Below, piece after piece: positions 1 through 9,347 of a DNA stretch of 64,000 nucleotides. A program made the translations under genes and the position numbers. The first letter of the stretch is position 1. Each line of letters opens with the position of its first letter. The stretch comes from Acrocarpospora catenulata. Lineage in GTDB: Bacteria > Actinomycetota > Actinomycetes > Streptosporangiales > Streptosporangiaceae. The stretch covers positions 124,001 to 188,000 of the forward strand of contig NZ_JAHCST010000004.1 of NCBI RefSeq assembly GCF_018476525.1, in the 5' to 3' direction. The notes under the pieces were generated by a model, which was not told the DNA's origin, ran no database searches, and saw only the letters and a program-made list of their open reading frames with translations.

Positions 1-900
1 CGGAACATCTCCAACGGCTACATCGGCGTGCAGAACGACGGCGGCGGTCTCGTCATCAACTACCGCAACATCCGCATCAAGACCGACGGCGGGCCGCCGC
101 CCAACCCCACCGACATCGCGCAGGGCAAGCCGACCACCGCCTCCAGTGTGGAGAGCGGCAGCGCCCACGTGGCCGCCAACGCCACCGACGGCAACGCCGC
201 CACCCGGTGGGGCAGCGCGTACGCCGACCCGCAGTGGATCCAGGTCGACCTCGGCCAGACGTACGACATCAGCAGGGTCCGCCTGAACTGGGAGGCCGCC
301 TACGGCCGGGCCTACCAGATCCAGACCTCGCCCAACGGCAGCACCTGGACGAACATCTACTCGACCACCACCGGCGACGGCGGCGTGGACGACCTCACGC
401 TCTCCGGAACCGGCCGGTACGTCCGGGTCTACGGAACCCAGCGCGCCCTCACCCAGTACGGCTACTCCCTCTGGGACCTGAACGTCTTCGGCACCCCGGC
501 CGGCTCGACGCAACCGCTCTCCCGGAACAAGCCGGTCACGGTCTCCAGCGTGGAGCCGGGCAGCGCGCACGTCGGACCCAACGCGGTGGACGGCAACACC
601 GCCACCCGTTGGGGCAGCGCCTACGCCGACCCGCAGTGGATCTACGTCGACCTGGGCGCCTCGTACAGCATCAGCCGGGTCCGGCTCAGCTGGGAGGCCG
701 CCTACGGCAAGGCGTACCAGATCCAGACCTCACCCAACGCGAGCACCTGGACCACGGTCTACTCCACCACCACCGGCGACGGCGGCGTGGACGACGTCAA
801 CGTGACCGGCATCGGCCGTTACGTCCGCGTCTACGGCACCCAGCGCGGGCTGCCCCAGTACGGCTACTCCCTCTGGGAGTTCGACGTCTACGGCTCCTGA
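1..900 (+). CDS. C-terminal part of secreted DUF1080-type protein with two F5/8C domains (5' end outside window)
   Basis: The frame is open from the first base, so the start lies upstream. The first ~25 residues (GYIGVQNDGGG, then NIRIK) match the closing strand of DUF1080/3-keto-disaccharide hydrolase beta-sandwich domains. Two F5/8 type C (discoidin, CBM32-like) domains follow, at about bases 118-495 and 520-897, each with a WGSAYADPQWI segment, a VDLG strand and a C-terminal GYSLW motif. The role is probably extracellular glycan binding or processing; the catalytic part is not visible. The stop is 31 bp before the likely start of the next gene, which carries the same F5/8C modules, so the two probably form one carbohydrate-utilisation unit. 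The DUF1080 call rests on a short tail only. Confidence 0.8.
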   Translation, partial: RNISNGYIGVQNDGGGLVINYRNIRIKTDGGPPPNPTDIAQGKPTTASSVESGSAHVAANATDGNAATRWGSAYADPQWIQVDLGQTYDISRVRLNWEAAYGRAYQIQTSPNGSTWTNIYSTTTGDGGVDDLTLSGTGRYVRVYGTQRALTQYGYSLWDLNVFGTPAGSTQPLSRNKPVTVSSVEPGSAHVGPNAVDGNTATRWGSAYADPQWIYVDLGASYSISRVRLSWEAAYGKAYQIQTSPNASTWTTVYSTTTGDGGVDDVNVTGIGRYVRVYGTQRGLPQYGYSLWEFDVYGS

Positions 901-931
901 CACCCCCCACGAACTTTTCTCTGGAGTGCAC

Positions 932-3900
932 GTGTTCATTCGCCGCGCCCTTTCCGCGCTGCTGTTACCCATCCTGGCGGGCACCGCGCTCGCCACGCTC
1001 CCCGCGTCCCCCGCGGCCGCGGCCCCGCCCCCGACCAGCGGGTTCGAGAAGGTCAAGCTGGACGGCGGCCTGTCCATGGGCGAGCCGATCGAGCTGTCGG
1101 TGCTGCCGGACGGCAAGGTCCTCTACATCAACCGGGGCACCTCGGCCGGCGGCGGCCAGGTCCGCCTCTACAACCCGGCCACCCAGACCACCACGGTGGC
1201 GCTCACCCTCCAGCTGGACGCCCGTTTCGAGGACGGCCTGATCGGCATCACCCTGCACCCGCAGTTCGCCACCAACCGCTGGGTGTTCCTGTTCTACTCG
1301 CCGAAGGTGACCCCGCTGGTGAACCGCATCTCCCGGTTCACCTTCAACACCTCGACCAACGTGCTCGACCCGGCCGGCGAGGTCAAGATCATCGAATGGC
1401 CGACCGAGCGGAACCTCTGCTGCCACTCGGCCGGGTCGATGAGCTGGGATACCAACAACAACCTGTACTTCGCGGTGGGCGACAACACCAACTCCGGCGG
1501 TGACTCGGCGGGCATGGCGCCCATCGACGAGCGGACCAGCCGCGACCCGCAGTACGACGCCCAGCGCACCTCGGGCAACACCAACGACCTGCGGGGCAAG
1601 ATCAACCGCATCCACCCGGAGAACGGCGGCGGCTACACCGTCCCGGCGGGGAACCTGTTCCCCGTGGGCACCACGTTGACCAAGCCCGAGATCTACATCA
1701 TGGGCGTGCGGAACCCGTACCGGATCTGGGTCGACAAGAAGGCGAACAACACCCTGTACTGGGGCGAGGTCGGGCCGGACGCCGGGGCCACCATCCCGAA
1801 CCGGGGCCCGGCGGCCTACGACGAGTTCAACCGGGCGACCGTTCCCGGCAACTACGGCTGGCCGTACTGCGGCGGGCCGAACGTGGCCTACAACGACTGG
1901 GACTTCGCGGCCAACGCGCCCAGGGGCTGGTTCCCCTGCGGCGGCAACACCGGGCCGGTGAACAACTCGCCGCGCAACACCGGCATGCAGCAGCTCCCGC
2001 CCACCAAGGGCGCGCTGGTCTGGGAGCAGCACGGCGGCAGCGTGGACTGGCCGGCCCTGGACAACCCGAACGGCTGCGGCTCGCCCAACCACACCGAGGT
2101 CTACCACTACGACCCGAACCTGGTCTCGGACGTGAAGTGGCCGCAGTACTACGACAACAAGCTGCTCATCTCCGAGTACTGCCGTAACTGGATCAAGGAG
2201 GTCCAGTTCAACAACGGCAACCCCGTCACCGGCACGCCGACCATCATCGAACCGGTCCTGGCGGGCATGAACCTCGTGCATCCCATCGACATGGAGTTCG
2301 GCCCGGACGGCTCGCTCTACCTGCTGGAGTACGGCAGCGGCTACTTCTCCGGAGCCGCCGACGCCGGCCTCTACAAGATCAATTACGTCCAGGGCGGCCG
2401 GGCCCCGATCGCCCAGGCCGGCGCCAGCGTGGACAACGGCCTGGCCCCGCTGACCGTGAACTTCTCCAGCGCGGGCAGCACCGACCCCGACGGCGACGCC
2501 ATCACCTACGCCTGGGACTTCGACAACAACGGCACCACCGACTCCACGGCGGCCAACCCGTCCTTCACCTATACCACCGTGGGCGACAAGCGGGCCCGGC
2601 TGACCGTACGGGACCCGGGCGGGCGCACCGGCACGACGGTCATCCCGATCGTGGTCGGCAACAACCGGCCGGTGGTGAGCCTCAACGGCATCCCCGCGGG
2701 CGGTATGTACAGCTGGGGCGAGAACATCACCATGACCGCCTCGGCCACCGACGCCCAGGACGGCACGATCCCGTGCGGCTCGGTCATCGTCCGGGCCGCC
2801 CTCGGCCACCAGGAGCACGCGCACGAGGAGGGCGAGGGGACCGGGTGCGGGGCCACCTTCAACACCGGCCCGATCCACGCCGGCCTGGACGCGGTGCAGT
2901 TCTTCGTGTTCCGCGCCGGCTACACCGACCGGGGCGCGACCGGCACGGTACCGCTGACCGGCGAGCGGGAGATCACGGTCTGGCCCAAGCAGTGGCAGGC
3001 CGAGCACTTCGTGTCCATGAACGGCCCCCGGGTGGTCGACCAGGCCGCCGCCGAGGGCGGCAAGCGCCTCGGCGACATCCAGAACGGCGAGTGGGTCCGC
3101 CACCACGCGGTCAGCCTGAAGGGCATCACCGGCGTCAAGGCCCGGGTGAGCTCGGCCAACGCGGGCGGCGTGCTGTCCTTCCGTTTCGACTCCCCGACCG
3201 GCCCCGAGGTGGCCCGGCTGACCGTCGGCAGCACCGGCGGCTGGGACAACTACACCGAGGTCACCGCCCCGGTCACCAAGCCCGACGACAACACCCACGA
3301 CCTGTACCTGGTGTTCACCGGCGCAACCGGGACCGCCCTGTACGACGTGGACAGCTACACCTTCACCGGCCCCGGCGTGAGCACACCCGGCGGCGGCAAC
3401 CCCGGCGGCGACCTCGCCCAGGGCAAGCCGGTGACCGTGTCCAGCACCGAGGCGGGCGCCAACGTGGCGGCCAACGCGGTGGACGGCAACTCCGCCACCC
3501 GGTGGAGCAGCGCGTACGCCGACCCGCAGTGGATCCAGGTGGACCTGGGCGCGTCGTACGACCTCAACCGGGTCCGCCTGAACTGGGAGGCCGCCTACGG
3601 CCGGGCCTACCAGGTCCAGGTCTCCCCCAACGGCAGCACCTGGACCAACGTCTACTCCACCACCACGGGTGACGGCGGCGTGGACGACCTCACGGTCTCC
3701 GGAACCGGCCGGTACGTCCGGGTGTACGGCACCCAGCGCGCCCTCACCCAGTACGGCTACTCCCTCTGGGACCTGAACGTCTACGGCACCCCGGCCGGCG
3801 GGACCACCCTGCTCTCCCAGGGCCGCCAGGTCACCGTCTCCAGCACGGAGGCGGGCGCCAACGTCGCGGCCAACGCGGTGGACGGGAACACGGCCACCCG

Positions 3901-4192
3901 GTGGAGCAGCACGTACGCCGACCCGCAGTGGATCCAGGTGGACCTGGGCAGCTCCCGCACGATCAGCCGGGTCCGGCTGAACTGGGAGGCCGCCTACGGC
4001 AAGGCGTACCAGATCCAGACCTCACAGAACGCCTCGACCTGGACGGACGTCTACTCGACCACGACTGGCGACGGCGGCATCGACGACCTCACCGTGAACG
4101 GCACCGGACGGTACGTCCGGGTCTACGGCACCCAGCGTGGGCTGACCCAGTACGGCTACTCGCTCTGGGAGTTCGAGGTCTTCGGCACCTGA
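932..4192 (+). CDS. Secreted PQQ-dependent sugar dehydrogenase-like protein with PKD, CBM6 and two F5/8C domains
   Basis: 1086 aa if started at the GTG at 932, which has GGAG five bases upstream; the GTG at 926 overlaps that SD. The N-terminus is a clear Sec signal peptide (RR, hydrophobic stretch, AAAA cleavage region). Residues ~35-490 form a glucose/sorbosone-dehydrogenase-type six-bladed propeller (TLHPQFATNRWVF, GDNTNSGGDSAG, YIMGVRNPYR, EFGPDGSLYLLEYG). A PKD domain follows at ~495-580 (DPDGD, YAWDFDNNG), then a bridging Ig-like region, a CBM6-like module at ~690-815 (WQAEHF, GEWV, YDVDSYTF), and two F5/8C modules at ~830-1086. Family members oxidise sugars with PQQ or act as carbohydrate-binding propellers. 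The substrate cannot be told. The F5/8C copies are very close to those of the preceding gene. Confidence 0.85.
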   Translation: MFIRRALSALLLPILAGTALATLPASPAAAAPPPTSGFEKVKLDGGLSMGEPIELSVLPDGKVLYINRGTSAGGGQVRLYNPATQTTTVALTLQLDARFEDGLIGITLHPQFATNRWVFLFYSPKVTPLVNRISRFTFNTSTNVLDPAGEVKIIEWPTERNLCCHSAGSMSWDTNNNLYFAVGDNTNSGGDSAGMAPIDERTSRDPQYDAQRTSGNTNDLRGKINRIHPENGGGYTVPAGNLFPVGTTLTKPEIYIMGVRNPYRIWVDKKANNTLYWGEVGPDAGATIPNRGPAAYDEFNRATVPGNYGWPYCGGPNVAYNDWDFAANAPRGWFPCGGNTGPVNNSPRNTGMQQLPPTKGALVWEQHGGSVDWPALDNPNGCGSPNHTEVYHYDPNLVSDVKWPQYYDNKLLISEYCRNWIKEVQFNNGNPVTGTPTIIEPVLAGMNLVHPIDMEFGPDGSLYLLEYGSGYFSGAADAGLYKINYVQGGRAPIAQAGASVDNGLAPLTVNFSSAGSTDPDGDAITYAWDFDNNGTTDSTAANPSFTYTTVGDKRARLTVRDPGGRTGTTVIPIVVGNNRPVVSLNGIPAGGMYSWGENITMTASATDAQDGTIPCGSVIVRAALGHQEHAHEEGEGTGCGATFNTGPIHAGLDAVQFFVFRAGYTDRGATGTVPLTGEREITVWPKQWQAEHFVSMNGPRVVDQAAAEGGKRLGDIQNGEWVRHHAVSLKGITGVKARVSSANAGGVLSFRFDSPTGPEVARLTVGSTGGWDNYTEVTAPVTKPDDNTHDLYLVFTGATGTALYDVDSYTFTGPGVSTPGGGNPGGDLAQGKPVTVSSTEAGANVAANAVDGNSATRWSSAYADPQWIQVDLGASYDLNRVRLNWEAAYGRAYQVQVSPNGSTWTNVYSTTTGDGGVDDLTVSGTGRYVRVYGTQRALTQYGYSLWDLNVYGTPAGGTTLLSQGRQVTVSSTEAGANVAANAVDGNTATRWSSTYADPQWIQVDLGSSRTISRVRLNWEAAYGKAYQIQTSQNASTWTDVYSTTTGDGGIDDLTVNGTGRYVRVYGTQRGLTQYGYSLWEFEVFGT

Positions 4193-4206
4193 TCCTTCCC
4201 CCAAAC

Positions 4207-4256
4207 GGCCTCCACGGCGCCGCGCCCCTCCCCCCAAGTCCGGCGCCGTGGAGGCC
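4207..4256. terminator. Bidirectional intrinsic-type terminator hairpin
   Basis: Perfect 16-bp arms (GGCCTCCACGGCGCCG and its reverse complement at 4241-4256) with an 18-nt C-rich loop. It lies between two convergent genes, the modular dehydrogenase on + and modC on -. There is no strong U-tract, which is common for actinobacterial terminators. Confidence 0.75.
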
Positions 4257-4260
4257 CCTC

Positions 4261-5292
4261 TCAAGCCGGATACGCGTGGGTCTCCGCCGCCTTGACGGAG
4301 GCCCACACGTGCGTCCCGGGGGTGAGATCGAGCTCCGCCACGGCAGCCGGGGTGATGTCGGCGACGGCGGCGATCGGCCCCTCCAGGTGGATGCGCACGT
4401 TGTCCCCGTGCCGTTCCACGCCGTCGATCCTGGCCTCCCAGACGTTGCGCGGGGTGCCGTCCGGGCGGCTGCGGTAGAGGGCCACCGCGCTGGGGGAAAA
4501 GGCCACGAAGGCGGGCCCGTCCAGCGGTTCCGCGACGGTGAACACCACCCCGTCCACCTCGACCGCCCGGCCCTGCGCGGTGCCCCGGTAGAGGTTGAGG
4601 CCGACCAGGCGGGCCACGTAGTCGGTGCGCGGACGGCGGGCCACTTCGGCGGGCGTGCCCGCCTGCACCACCGCGCCGGCCTCGATCACGATCAGCCGGT
4701 CGGCCAGCACCATGGCGTCCAGCGGATCATGGGTGACCAGCACGGTGGCGCCTTCGAAGGCGTCCAGGTGGCGGCGGAGGTGGGCGCGGATCTCCAGCCG
4801 GGTGTGCGCGTCCAGCGCGGCCAGCGGTTCGTCCAGCAGGAGCAGCCGGGGGTGGATGGCCAGCGCCCTGGCCAGCGCGACCCGCTGGGCCTGCCCGCCG
4901 GAGAGCTGCCCGGGGCGGGCGCCCGTGTGCCCGGCCAGGCCGACCCGGGCCAGCCAGTCGGCGGCGGCGCGGCGGGCGGCGGCCTTGCCAGCGCCCTGGC
5001 AGCGCAGCCCGAAGGCCACGTTGTCCAGCGCGGACAGGTGCGGGAAGAGCAGGTAGTCCTGGAAGACCATGCCGATCGGCCGGTTCTCGGGAGGCAGCGC
5101 GCGCAGTTCCGCGCCGTCCAGGACGATCTCCCCCTCGGTGAGCCGGGTGAGCCCGGCCAGCAGGCGGAGCGCGGTGGTCTTCCCGGCGCCGTTGGGACCG
5201 AGCAGGGCGACCACCTCCCCCCAGGCCACGTCGAGGTCGAGGGTCAGGCGGAAGGCCGGCCGTACCAGGCGCAGGCGGGCGGACAGGCTCAC
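4261..5292 (-). CDS. modC: Molybdate ABC transporter ATP-binding protein ModC
   Basis: 343 aa. Cytoplasmic ATPase that drives molybdate import through ModB. The ABC domain spans ~1-230 with Walker A GPNGAGKTT, signature LSGGQ, Walker B LLLLDEP and a switch His (VLVTHD). A C-terminal TOBE/Mop-like region lies at ~270-340. The GTG at 5292 overlaps the modB stop by 4 nt (GTGA), which fixes the start; the frame is open further upstream, but that stretch is antisense-like and covered by modB. Last gene of the HTH-Mop/modA/modB/modC operon. Sulfate or tungstate importers are related, but the ModA-type binding protein and the Mop regulator favour molybdate. Confidence 0.9.
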   Translation of the reverse strand: MSLSARLRLVRPAFRLTLDLDVAWGEVVALLGPNGAGKTTALRLLAGLTRLTEGEIVLDGAELRALPPENRPIGMVFQDYLLFPHLSALDNVAFGLRCQGAGKAAARRAAADWLARVGLAGHTGARPGQLSGGQAQRVALARALAIHPRLLLLDEPLAALDAHTRLEIRAHLRRHLDAFEGATVLVTHDPLDAMVLADRLIVIEAGAVVQAGTPAEVARRPRTDYVARLVGLNLYRGTAQGRAVEVDGVVFTVAEPLDGPAFVAFSPSAVALYRSRPDGTPRNVWEARIDGVERHGDNVRIHLEGPIAAVADITPAAVAELDLTPGTHVWASVKAAETHAYPA

Positions 5293-6089
5293 GGGCTGGT
5301 CACCCACCGGTCCCGCAGGCTGGCCAGGATGACCACTGAGACCGCGAGCAACACCAGGCTGAGCACGATGGCGGCCTCGGGCTCGGTCTCCAGGGCCAGG
5401 TAGACGGCGAGCGGCATGGTCTGGGTGGTGCCGGGGAAGTTCCCGGCGAAGGTGATGGTGGCCCCGAACTCGCCGAGCGCCCGCGCCCAGCAGAGCACCG
5501 CCCCCGCGACCACGCCCGGCGCGACCAGCGGCAGGGTCACCCGGCGGAAGATCGTCCAGCGGGAGGCGCCGAGCGTGGCGGCGGCCTCCTCGAAGCGCGG
5601 GTCGGCGGCGCGCAGCGCGCCCTCCACGCTGATCACCAGGAACGGCATGGCCACGAACGCCTCCGCCACCACCACCCCGGCCGTGGTGAACGGCAGCGTC
5701 ACCCCGAACGTGGACTCCAGCCACTGGCCGACCAGTCCGCGCCGGCCCAGCGCCAGCAGCAGCGCCACCCCTCCCACCACCGGCGGCAGCACCAGCGGCA
5801 CGGTCACCAGCGCTCGGACCACCCGGCGTCCGGGGAAGGACAGCCGGGCCAGGCACCAGGCCAGTGGCACCCCGAGCACCAGGCAGATCGCCGTGGCCAG
5901 GGTGGCGGTGACCAGGGAGAGTCGCAGCGCCTCCAGCACCTGGGGTTCGGTGAGCCGCCGCCCGAGCGTGGACCAGGGAGCCCTGATCAGCAGCCCGGCC
6001 AGCGGCAGCACCAGGAACACCAGCCCCAGGACGGCGGGGAGCACCAGCACCCACGGCAGCCGTCCCGGAACTGAGGCACGCTCGCTCAC
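5289..6089 (-). CDS. modB: Molybdate ABC transporter permease ModB
   Basis: 266 aa integral membrane permease with about six hydrophobic segments, the first at ~12-33. The cytoplasmic EAA loop is recognisable (EEAAATLGASRWTIFRRVTLPL) and docks ModC. Typical length for ModB/CysT-type permeases. The GTG at 6089 overlaps the modA stop by 4 nt, and the gene ends with a 4-nt overlap onto modC, so all three are translationally coupled. Together with ModA and ModC it imports molybdate for molybdenum-cofactor enzymes. Confidence 0.9.
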   Translation of the reverse strand: MSERASVPGRLPWVLVLPAVLGLVFLVLPLAGLLIRAPWSTLGRRLTEPQVLEALRLSLVTATLATAICLVLGVPLAWCLARLSFPGRRVVRALVTVPLVLPPVVGGVALLLALGRRGLVGQWLESTFGVTLPFTTAGVVVAEAFVAMPFLVISVEGALRAADPRFEEAAATLGASRWTIFRRVTLPLVAPGVVAGAVLCWARALGEFGATITFAGNFPGTTQTMPLAVYLALETEPEAAIVLSLVLLAVSVVILASLRDRWVTSP

Positions 6090-6856
6090 GGCGCCTGGAA
6101 GCCCGCCTTGGTCAGCACGTCCTTACCCTGCGGGGACAGGACCAGCTCGACGAACTGCCGGGCCAGGTCGGACGCGGGGGCCTTGCTCAGGGGCGCGATC
6201 GGGTAGTCGTTGATGGCCTGGTCGGCCTCGGGGAAGGGGATGCCGGTGACCTTCCCGGCCGAGGCGATCACGTCGGTCTGGTAGACCAGCGCCGCGTCCA
6301 CCTCACCCAGCTCCACCTTGGTCAGCGTAGCCTTGACGTCCTGCTCCAGGGTGACGGGGGTGACCTTCAGCCCGGCCGCGTCCAGCGCCTTGACCGCGGC
6401 GGCCCCGCAGGGCACCTGCTCGGCGCAGAGCGCGACCTTGACCTTCGGGTCGGTGAGGTCCTTGAGCGACTCGATCTTGGCGGGGTTGTCCGGCGGGACG
6501 GCGATCTGCAGTTTGTTCTTCACGAACACGGTCGGATTCGCGGCCAGGCCCGCGTCGGTGACGGTCTTCATGGTGGCCGGGCTGGCGGCGGCGAACACGT
6601 CGGCGGGCGCGCCCTGGGTGATCTGGGTGGCCAGGGTCGCGCTGGAGCCGAAGTTGAACTTCACGGTGGTCCCCGGGTGCGCGGCCTCGAAGGCCTTGCC
6701 CAGTTCGGTGAAGGTCTCGGTCAGGGAGGCCGCCGCGAACACGGTGGCCGCCGCGGCGGGGGCGCCGGCGGCGGGGGTGGCCGTCTCCTCGCCGGAGCCG
6801 CAGGCGGACACGGCTAAGACGGCGGCGAGGACCAGTCCGGATACGCGCCTGAACAA
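6086..6856 (-). CDS. modA: Molybdate-binding lipoprotein ModA
   Basis: 256 aa periplasmic-type solute-binding protein anchored as a lipoprotein: positive N-terminus, hydrophobic core and lipobox LAVSAC. Family motifs are present: VFAAASLTETF near the N-terminus, GSSATLATQI, and GAPADVFAAAS. It captures the oxyanion and delivers it to ModB. The start is TTG at 6856, preceded by AGGAGGT at good spacing, which makes the rare start convincing. The gene begins 9 nt after the stop of the HTH-Mop regulator, so the two are co-transcribed. Confidence 0.92.
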   Translation of the reverse strand: MFRRVSGLVLAAVLAVSACGSGEETATPAAGAPAAAATVFAAASLTETFTELGKAFEAAHPGTTVKFNFGSSATLATQITQGAPADVFAAASPATMKTVTDAGLAANPTVFVKNKLQIAVPPDNPAKIESLKDLTDPKVKVALCAEQVPCGAAAVKALDAAGLKVTPVTLEQDVKATLTKVELGEVDAALVYQTDVIASAGKVTGIPFPEADQAINDYPIAPLSKAPASDLARQFVELVLSPQGKDVLTKAGFQAP

Positions 6857-6865
6857 AGGGACCTC

Positions 6866-7264
6866 CTACGTACTCTGATCTGGGATCTCCACGACGACGT
6901 TGGTGGACTTGATCACCCCGATCGCGACGACCCCGGGCGCCAGACCCAGCTCGTCGGCGGCCTGGCGGCTCATCAGAGACGTGACCCGGTGCGGCCCGGC
7001 GGCGATCTCCACCTGCGCCATCACCGAATCCTTGATCACCTCGGTCACGATGCCGCGGAACCGGTTCCGCGCCGAGGACTGCCCTCCGCCGTTCCCAGGG
7101 TCGAGCTGGGCCCGCGCGAAGGCCGCCAGATCGGAGCCCTCCAGGACGCGGTGCCCGTTCTCGTCCCGGCGTGCCGGGACGCGACCCCCGTCCACCCAGC
7201 GACGCAGGGTGTCGGAGCTGACCCCGAGCAGCGCCGCCGCCTCACTGATCCGGAACGTCGTCAC
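6866..7264 (-). CDS. HTH (MerR/excisionase-type) regulator with C-terminal Mop/TOBE domain
   Basis: 132 aa. Residues 1-50 are a helix-turn-helix of the MerR/excisionase type (ISEAAALLGVSSDTLRRWVDGG). Residues ~65-130 are a single Mop/TOBE domain (NRFRGIVTEVIKD through GVIKSTNVVVE) of the kind that binds molybdate. The natural reading is a molybdate-responsive regulator of its own operon, functionally like ModE but with a different DNA-binding domain. It heads the modABC operon, 9 nt before modA. The GTG at 7264 is the only convincing start. The DNA upstream holds CCTTG/CAAGG elements that could be its operator. Whether it represses or activates cannot be read from sequence. Confidence 0.85.
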   Translation of the reverse strand: MTTFRISEAAALLGVSSDTLRRWVDGGRVPARRDENGHRVLEGSDLAAFARAQLDPGNGGGQSSARNRFRGIVTEVIKDSVMAQVEIAAGPHRVTSLMSRQAADELGLAPGVVAIGVIKSTNVVVEIPDQST

Positions 7265-7279
7265 AAGACCTCACCTTAC

Positions 7280-7319
7280 CCTTGCACATTCAAGGCAATA
7301 CGGCCGCCCAACCTTGCAA
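7280..7319. promoter_or_regulatory. Candidate operator of the mod operon (CCTTG/CAAGG repeats)
   Basis: CCTTG-N6-CAAGG at 7280-7295 is followed by a further CCTTG containing the palindrome TTGCAA at 7312-7319. The elements lie 15-55 bp upstream of the HTH-Mop regulator start. Repeated short elements suit a small MerR/BldC-like HTH. The motif is seen directly; the regulatory role is inferred. Confidence 0.4.
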
Positions 7320-7375
7320 CAGCATCGTGATTCGGCATCCCAACCTGGCATTTGCCGATGGACTCCGGCAGCCGA

Positions 7376-8659
7376 TCAGAAGTACCGCAGCCAGACGTAG
7401 ATCCAGGCCAGCACGGTGCTCAGCAGCGTCACCAGGATGCCGTACCTGGTGAACTGCCAGAAGCTGATGCGGTGCCCGGTCCGGGCGGCGATGCCGAGGG
7501 CGACCACGTTCGGGCTGGCCGCCACCGCGGTGCCGTTGCCGCTGAAGTCGGCGCCGAGTGCGAAGGCCCACCAGAGCGCCTGGCCGGTCTGCGGATCGGG
7601 GGCGTGGGCCACCACACCCTCGACGACCGGGGCCATCGTGGCGGTGTAGGGGATGTTGTCGAAGAAGGCGCCGAGCGCGCTGGAGCCGAAGAGCAGCGCC
7701 GTCGCCGCCAGGAAGTACTCCCCGACGAAGGCGTCGGAAACCCAGCGTCCGGCGGTCTCGATGACACCGGTGTGGCTCAGGCCCGCCACCATGACGAACA
7801 GGCCCATGAAGAAGACCAGGGTGTGCCACTCGACCTCGCGCAGCACGTCCTCGATCTCGACCCTGGCCACCAGCACCATCACCCCGGCGCCGACCAGGGC
7901 CACGATCGAGGGCGCCACGTGCAACACGGCGTGCAGCGCGAACCCGGCCACCACCCCGGCGAGCACGACGAGGCAGCGCACCAGCAGGCGGGTGTCGGTG
8001 ATCGCCCGCCGCTCGTCCAGCATCATCACCTCGGCCACCCGGTCCGCCCGGTACTCGAAGGACTTGCGGAACAGCAGCCGGGTGAACAGCACGAACAGCA
8101 CGAAGATGATCGTCACCACCGGCGCCATGTGTACCAGGAAGTCGTTGAAGGTCAGCCCCGCCCGGCTGCCGATGATGATGTTGGGCGGGTCCCCGATGAG
8201 AGTCGCGGCCCCGCCGATGTTGGCGGCCAGCACCTCCGCGATCAGGTACGGCCTGGCCGAGATGCCCAGCCGGTCGCAGACCACCACGGTGACCGGCGCG
8301 ACCAGCATGATCGTGGTCACGTTGTCCAGGAACGGCGAGGCGATGGCGGTGATCACCATGAACATCACCATCAGCCGGTACGGCTCGCCCTTGGCCTTCT
8401 TGGCCGCCCAGATGGCCAGGAAGTCGAAGATGCCGGTCTGTTTGATCACCCCAACGATGATCATCATGCCGAGCAGCAGGAAGATGACGTTCCAGTCGAT
8501 GCCCTCGTGCTCGGAGTAGAAGACGTCCGACCCGGGAATCAGCCCGAGCACGGCCATCGCCCCGGCACCGATGAGCACCACCGCGACCTTGTTGGCCTTT
8601 TCGGTGGCGATGAAGTAGAAAGCGACAACGAAGATCGCGAGTGCGATCAGTCCGCTCAT
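7376..8659 (-). CDS. ArsB/NhaD-type (ion transporter superfamily) permease
   Basis: 427 aa polytopic membrane protein with about eleven hydrophobic segments. It has the hallmarks of the ArsB/NhaD/SLC13-like superfamily: [16 protein letters not shown] and [17 protein letters not shown] in the first half, and a matching [14 protein letters not shown] and [11 protein letters not shown] pair in the second, reflecting inverted repeats. Substrate could be arsenite/antimonite, Na+/H+ or a carboxylate; the sequence does not decide, and no ars genes adjoin it. The ATG at 8659 overlaps the upstream CBS gene stop by 4 nt, so the two are coupled and the CBS protein may modulate the transporter. Confidence 0.82.
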   Translation of the reverse strand: MSGLIALAIFVVAFYFIATEKANKVAVVLIGAGAMAVLGLIPGSDVFYSEHEGIDWNVIFLLLGMMIIVGVIKQTGIFDFLAIWAAKKAKGEPYRLMVMFMVITAIASPFLDNVTTIMLVAPVTVVVCDRLGISARPYLIAEVLAANIGGAATLIGDPPNIIIGSRAGLTFNDFLVHMAPVVTIIFVLFVLFTRLLFRKSFEYRADRVAEVMMLDERRAITDTRLLVRCLVVLAGVVAGFALHAVLHVAPSIVALVGAGVMVLVARVEIEDVLREVEWHTLVFFMGLFVMVAGLSHTGVIETAGRWVSDAFVGEYFLAATALLFGSSALGAFFDNIPYTATMAPVVEGVVAHAPDPQTGQALWWAFALGADFSGNGTAVAASPNVVALGIAARTGHRISFWQFTRYGILVTLLSTVLAWIYVWLRYF

Positions 8660-9141
8660 GGGGGCGAACCCGGCAGCGGGTCGGACTCACCCGGCGCGTC
8701 CAGCGCCAGGCTGGTGAGCAGCCGCTCCAGCGTGATCGCCCCGGTCAGCGCGCCGGTCCGGTCCACCACCGCGACCAGCGGCGTGCGCAGCCTGGCCATG
8801 AGCACGGCCACCTCCAGCAGGGTGGCGTCCGGCGGCACGGTCACCGGCTTGGCCGCGTGCCCGGGCAGGCAGTCCATCACGGTCAGGTGACCAAGACCAC
8901 GCCAGAACAGGTCCGCATGCGGCTCGTCCACGGTTCGGGCCAGCGCCGACCCCTCCTGGAACGCCCCCGGCACCACGAGCCGGAGCACCTGGGTGTCGGG
9001 CAGCACCGTCACCGGCCGGGAGCGGTCGTCCACCACGATCAGGCCGGGCAGCCGCCCGAGCGCCATCACCCGGAGGGCCTTGGCCACCGGGTCGTGGAAG
9101 GTCACGGTCGGCAGGGTCACGGCGATGTCGCGTGCCCGCAT
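8656..9141 (-). CDS. Two-CBS-domain protein coupled to the transporter
   Basis: 161 aa from the ATG at 9141, which has AGGAG about 7 nt upstream. An in-frame ATG at 9186 with GGAGGAG nine bases upstream is a real alternative adding 15 residues. Two CBS motifs fill the protein: MRARDIAV to VVDDRSRPV at ~1-60, and [14 protein letters not shown] to [11 protein letters not shown] at ~85-150. CBS pairs bind adenine nucleotides and regulate attached or partner proteins. The 4-nt overlap with the permease downstream makes it a likely regulatory partner. Confidence 0.78.
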   Translation of the reverse strand: MRARDIAVTLPTVTFHDPVAKALRVMALGRLPGLIVVDDRSRPVTVLPDTQVLRLVVPGAFQEGSALARTVDEPHADLFWRGLGHLTVMDCLPGHAAKPVTVPPDATLLEVAVLMARLRTPLVAVVDRTGALTGAITLERLLTSLALDAPGESDPLPGSPP

Positions 9142-9347
9142 CGTTTGCTCCTGTAGGTCGTGATCTGTGGTCCCTGACGAGCTCATGAGGTCACTCTCCT
9201 CCGCCGTACGGGTTCGCCCAGTCTGGGCAGTACCTGTCACCTGCGGCTATCAGGTCCCGCACCCATCTGCACGGGGGTAGGACATGCAGTGAGATGGGTG
9301 GCCGACCGGATGGACGGAACCGGCCCCGGCACGATGGGGTGGTGAAG

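Noticed and set aside
965-3298. 777-codon minus-strand open frame opposite the sugar dehydrogenase-like gene
   Set aside because: Shadow frame: low-complexity Val/Gly/Arg/His content, no motif, covered by a recognisable plus-strand protein.
5293-6054. Upstream extension of the modC frame by 254 codons
   Set aside because: It runs antisense-like over modB; the GTG at 5292 overlapping the modB stop gives the normal ModC length.
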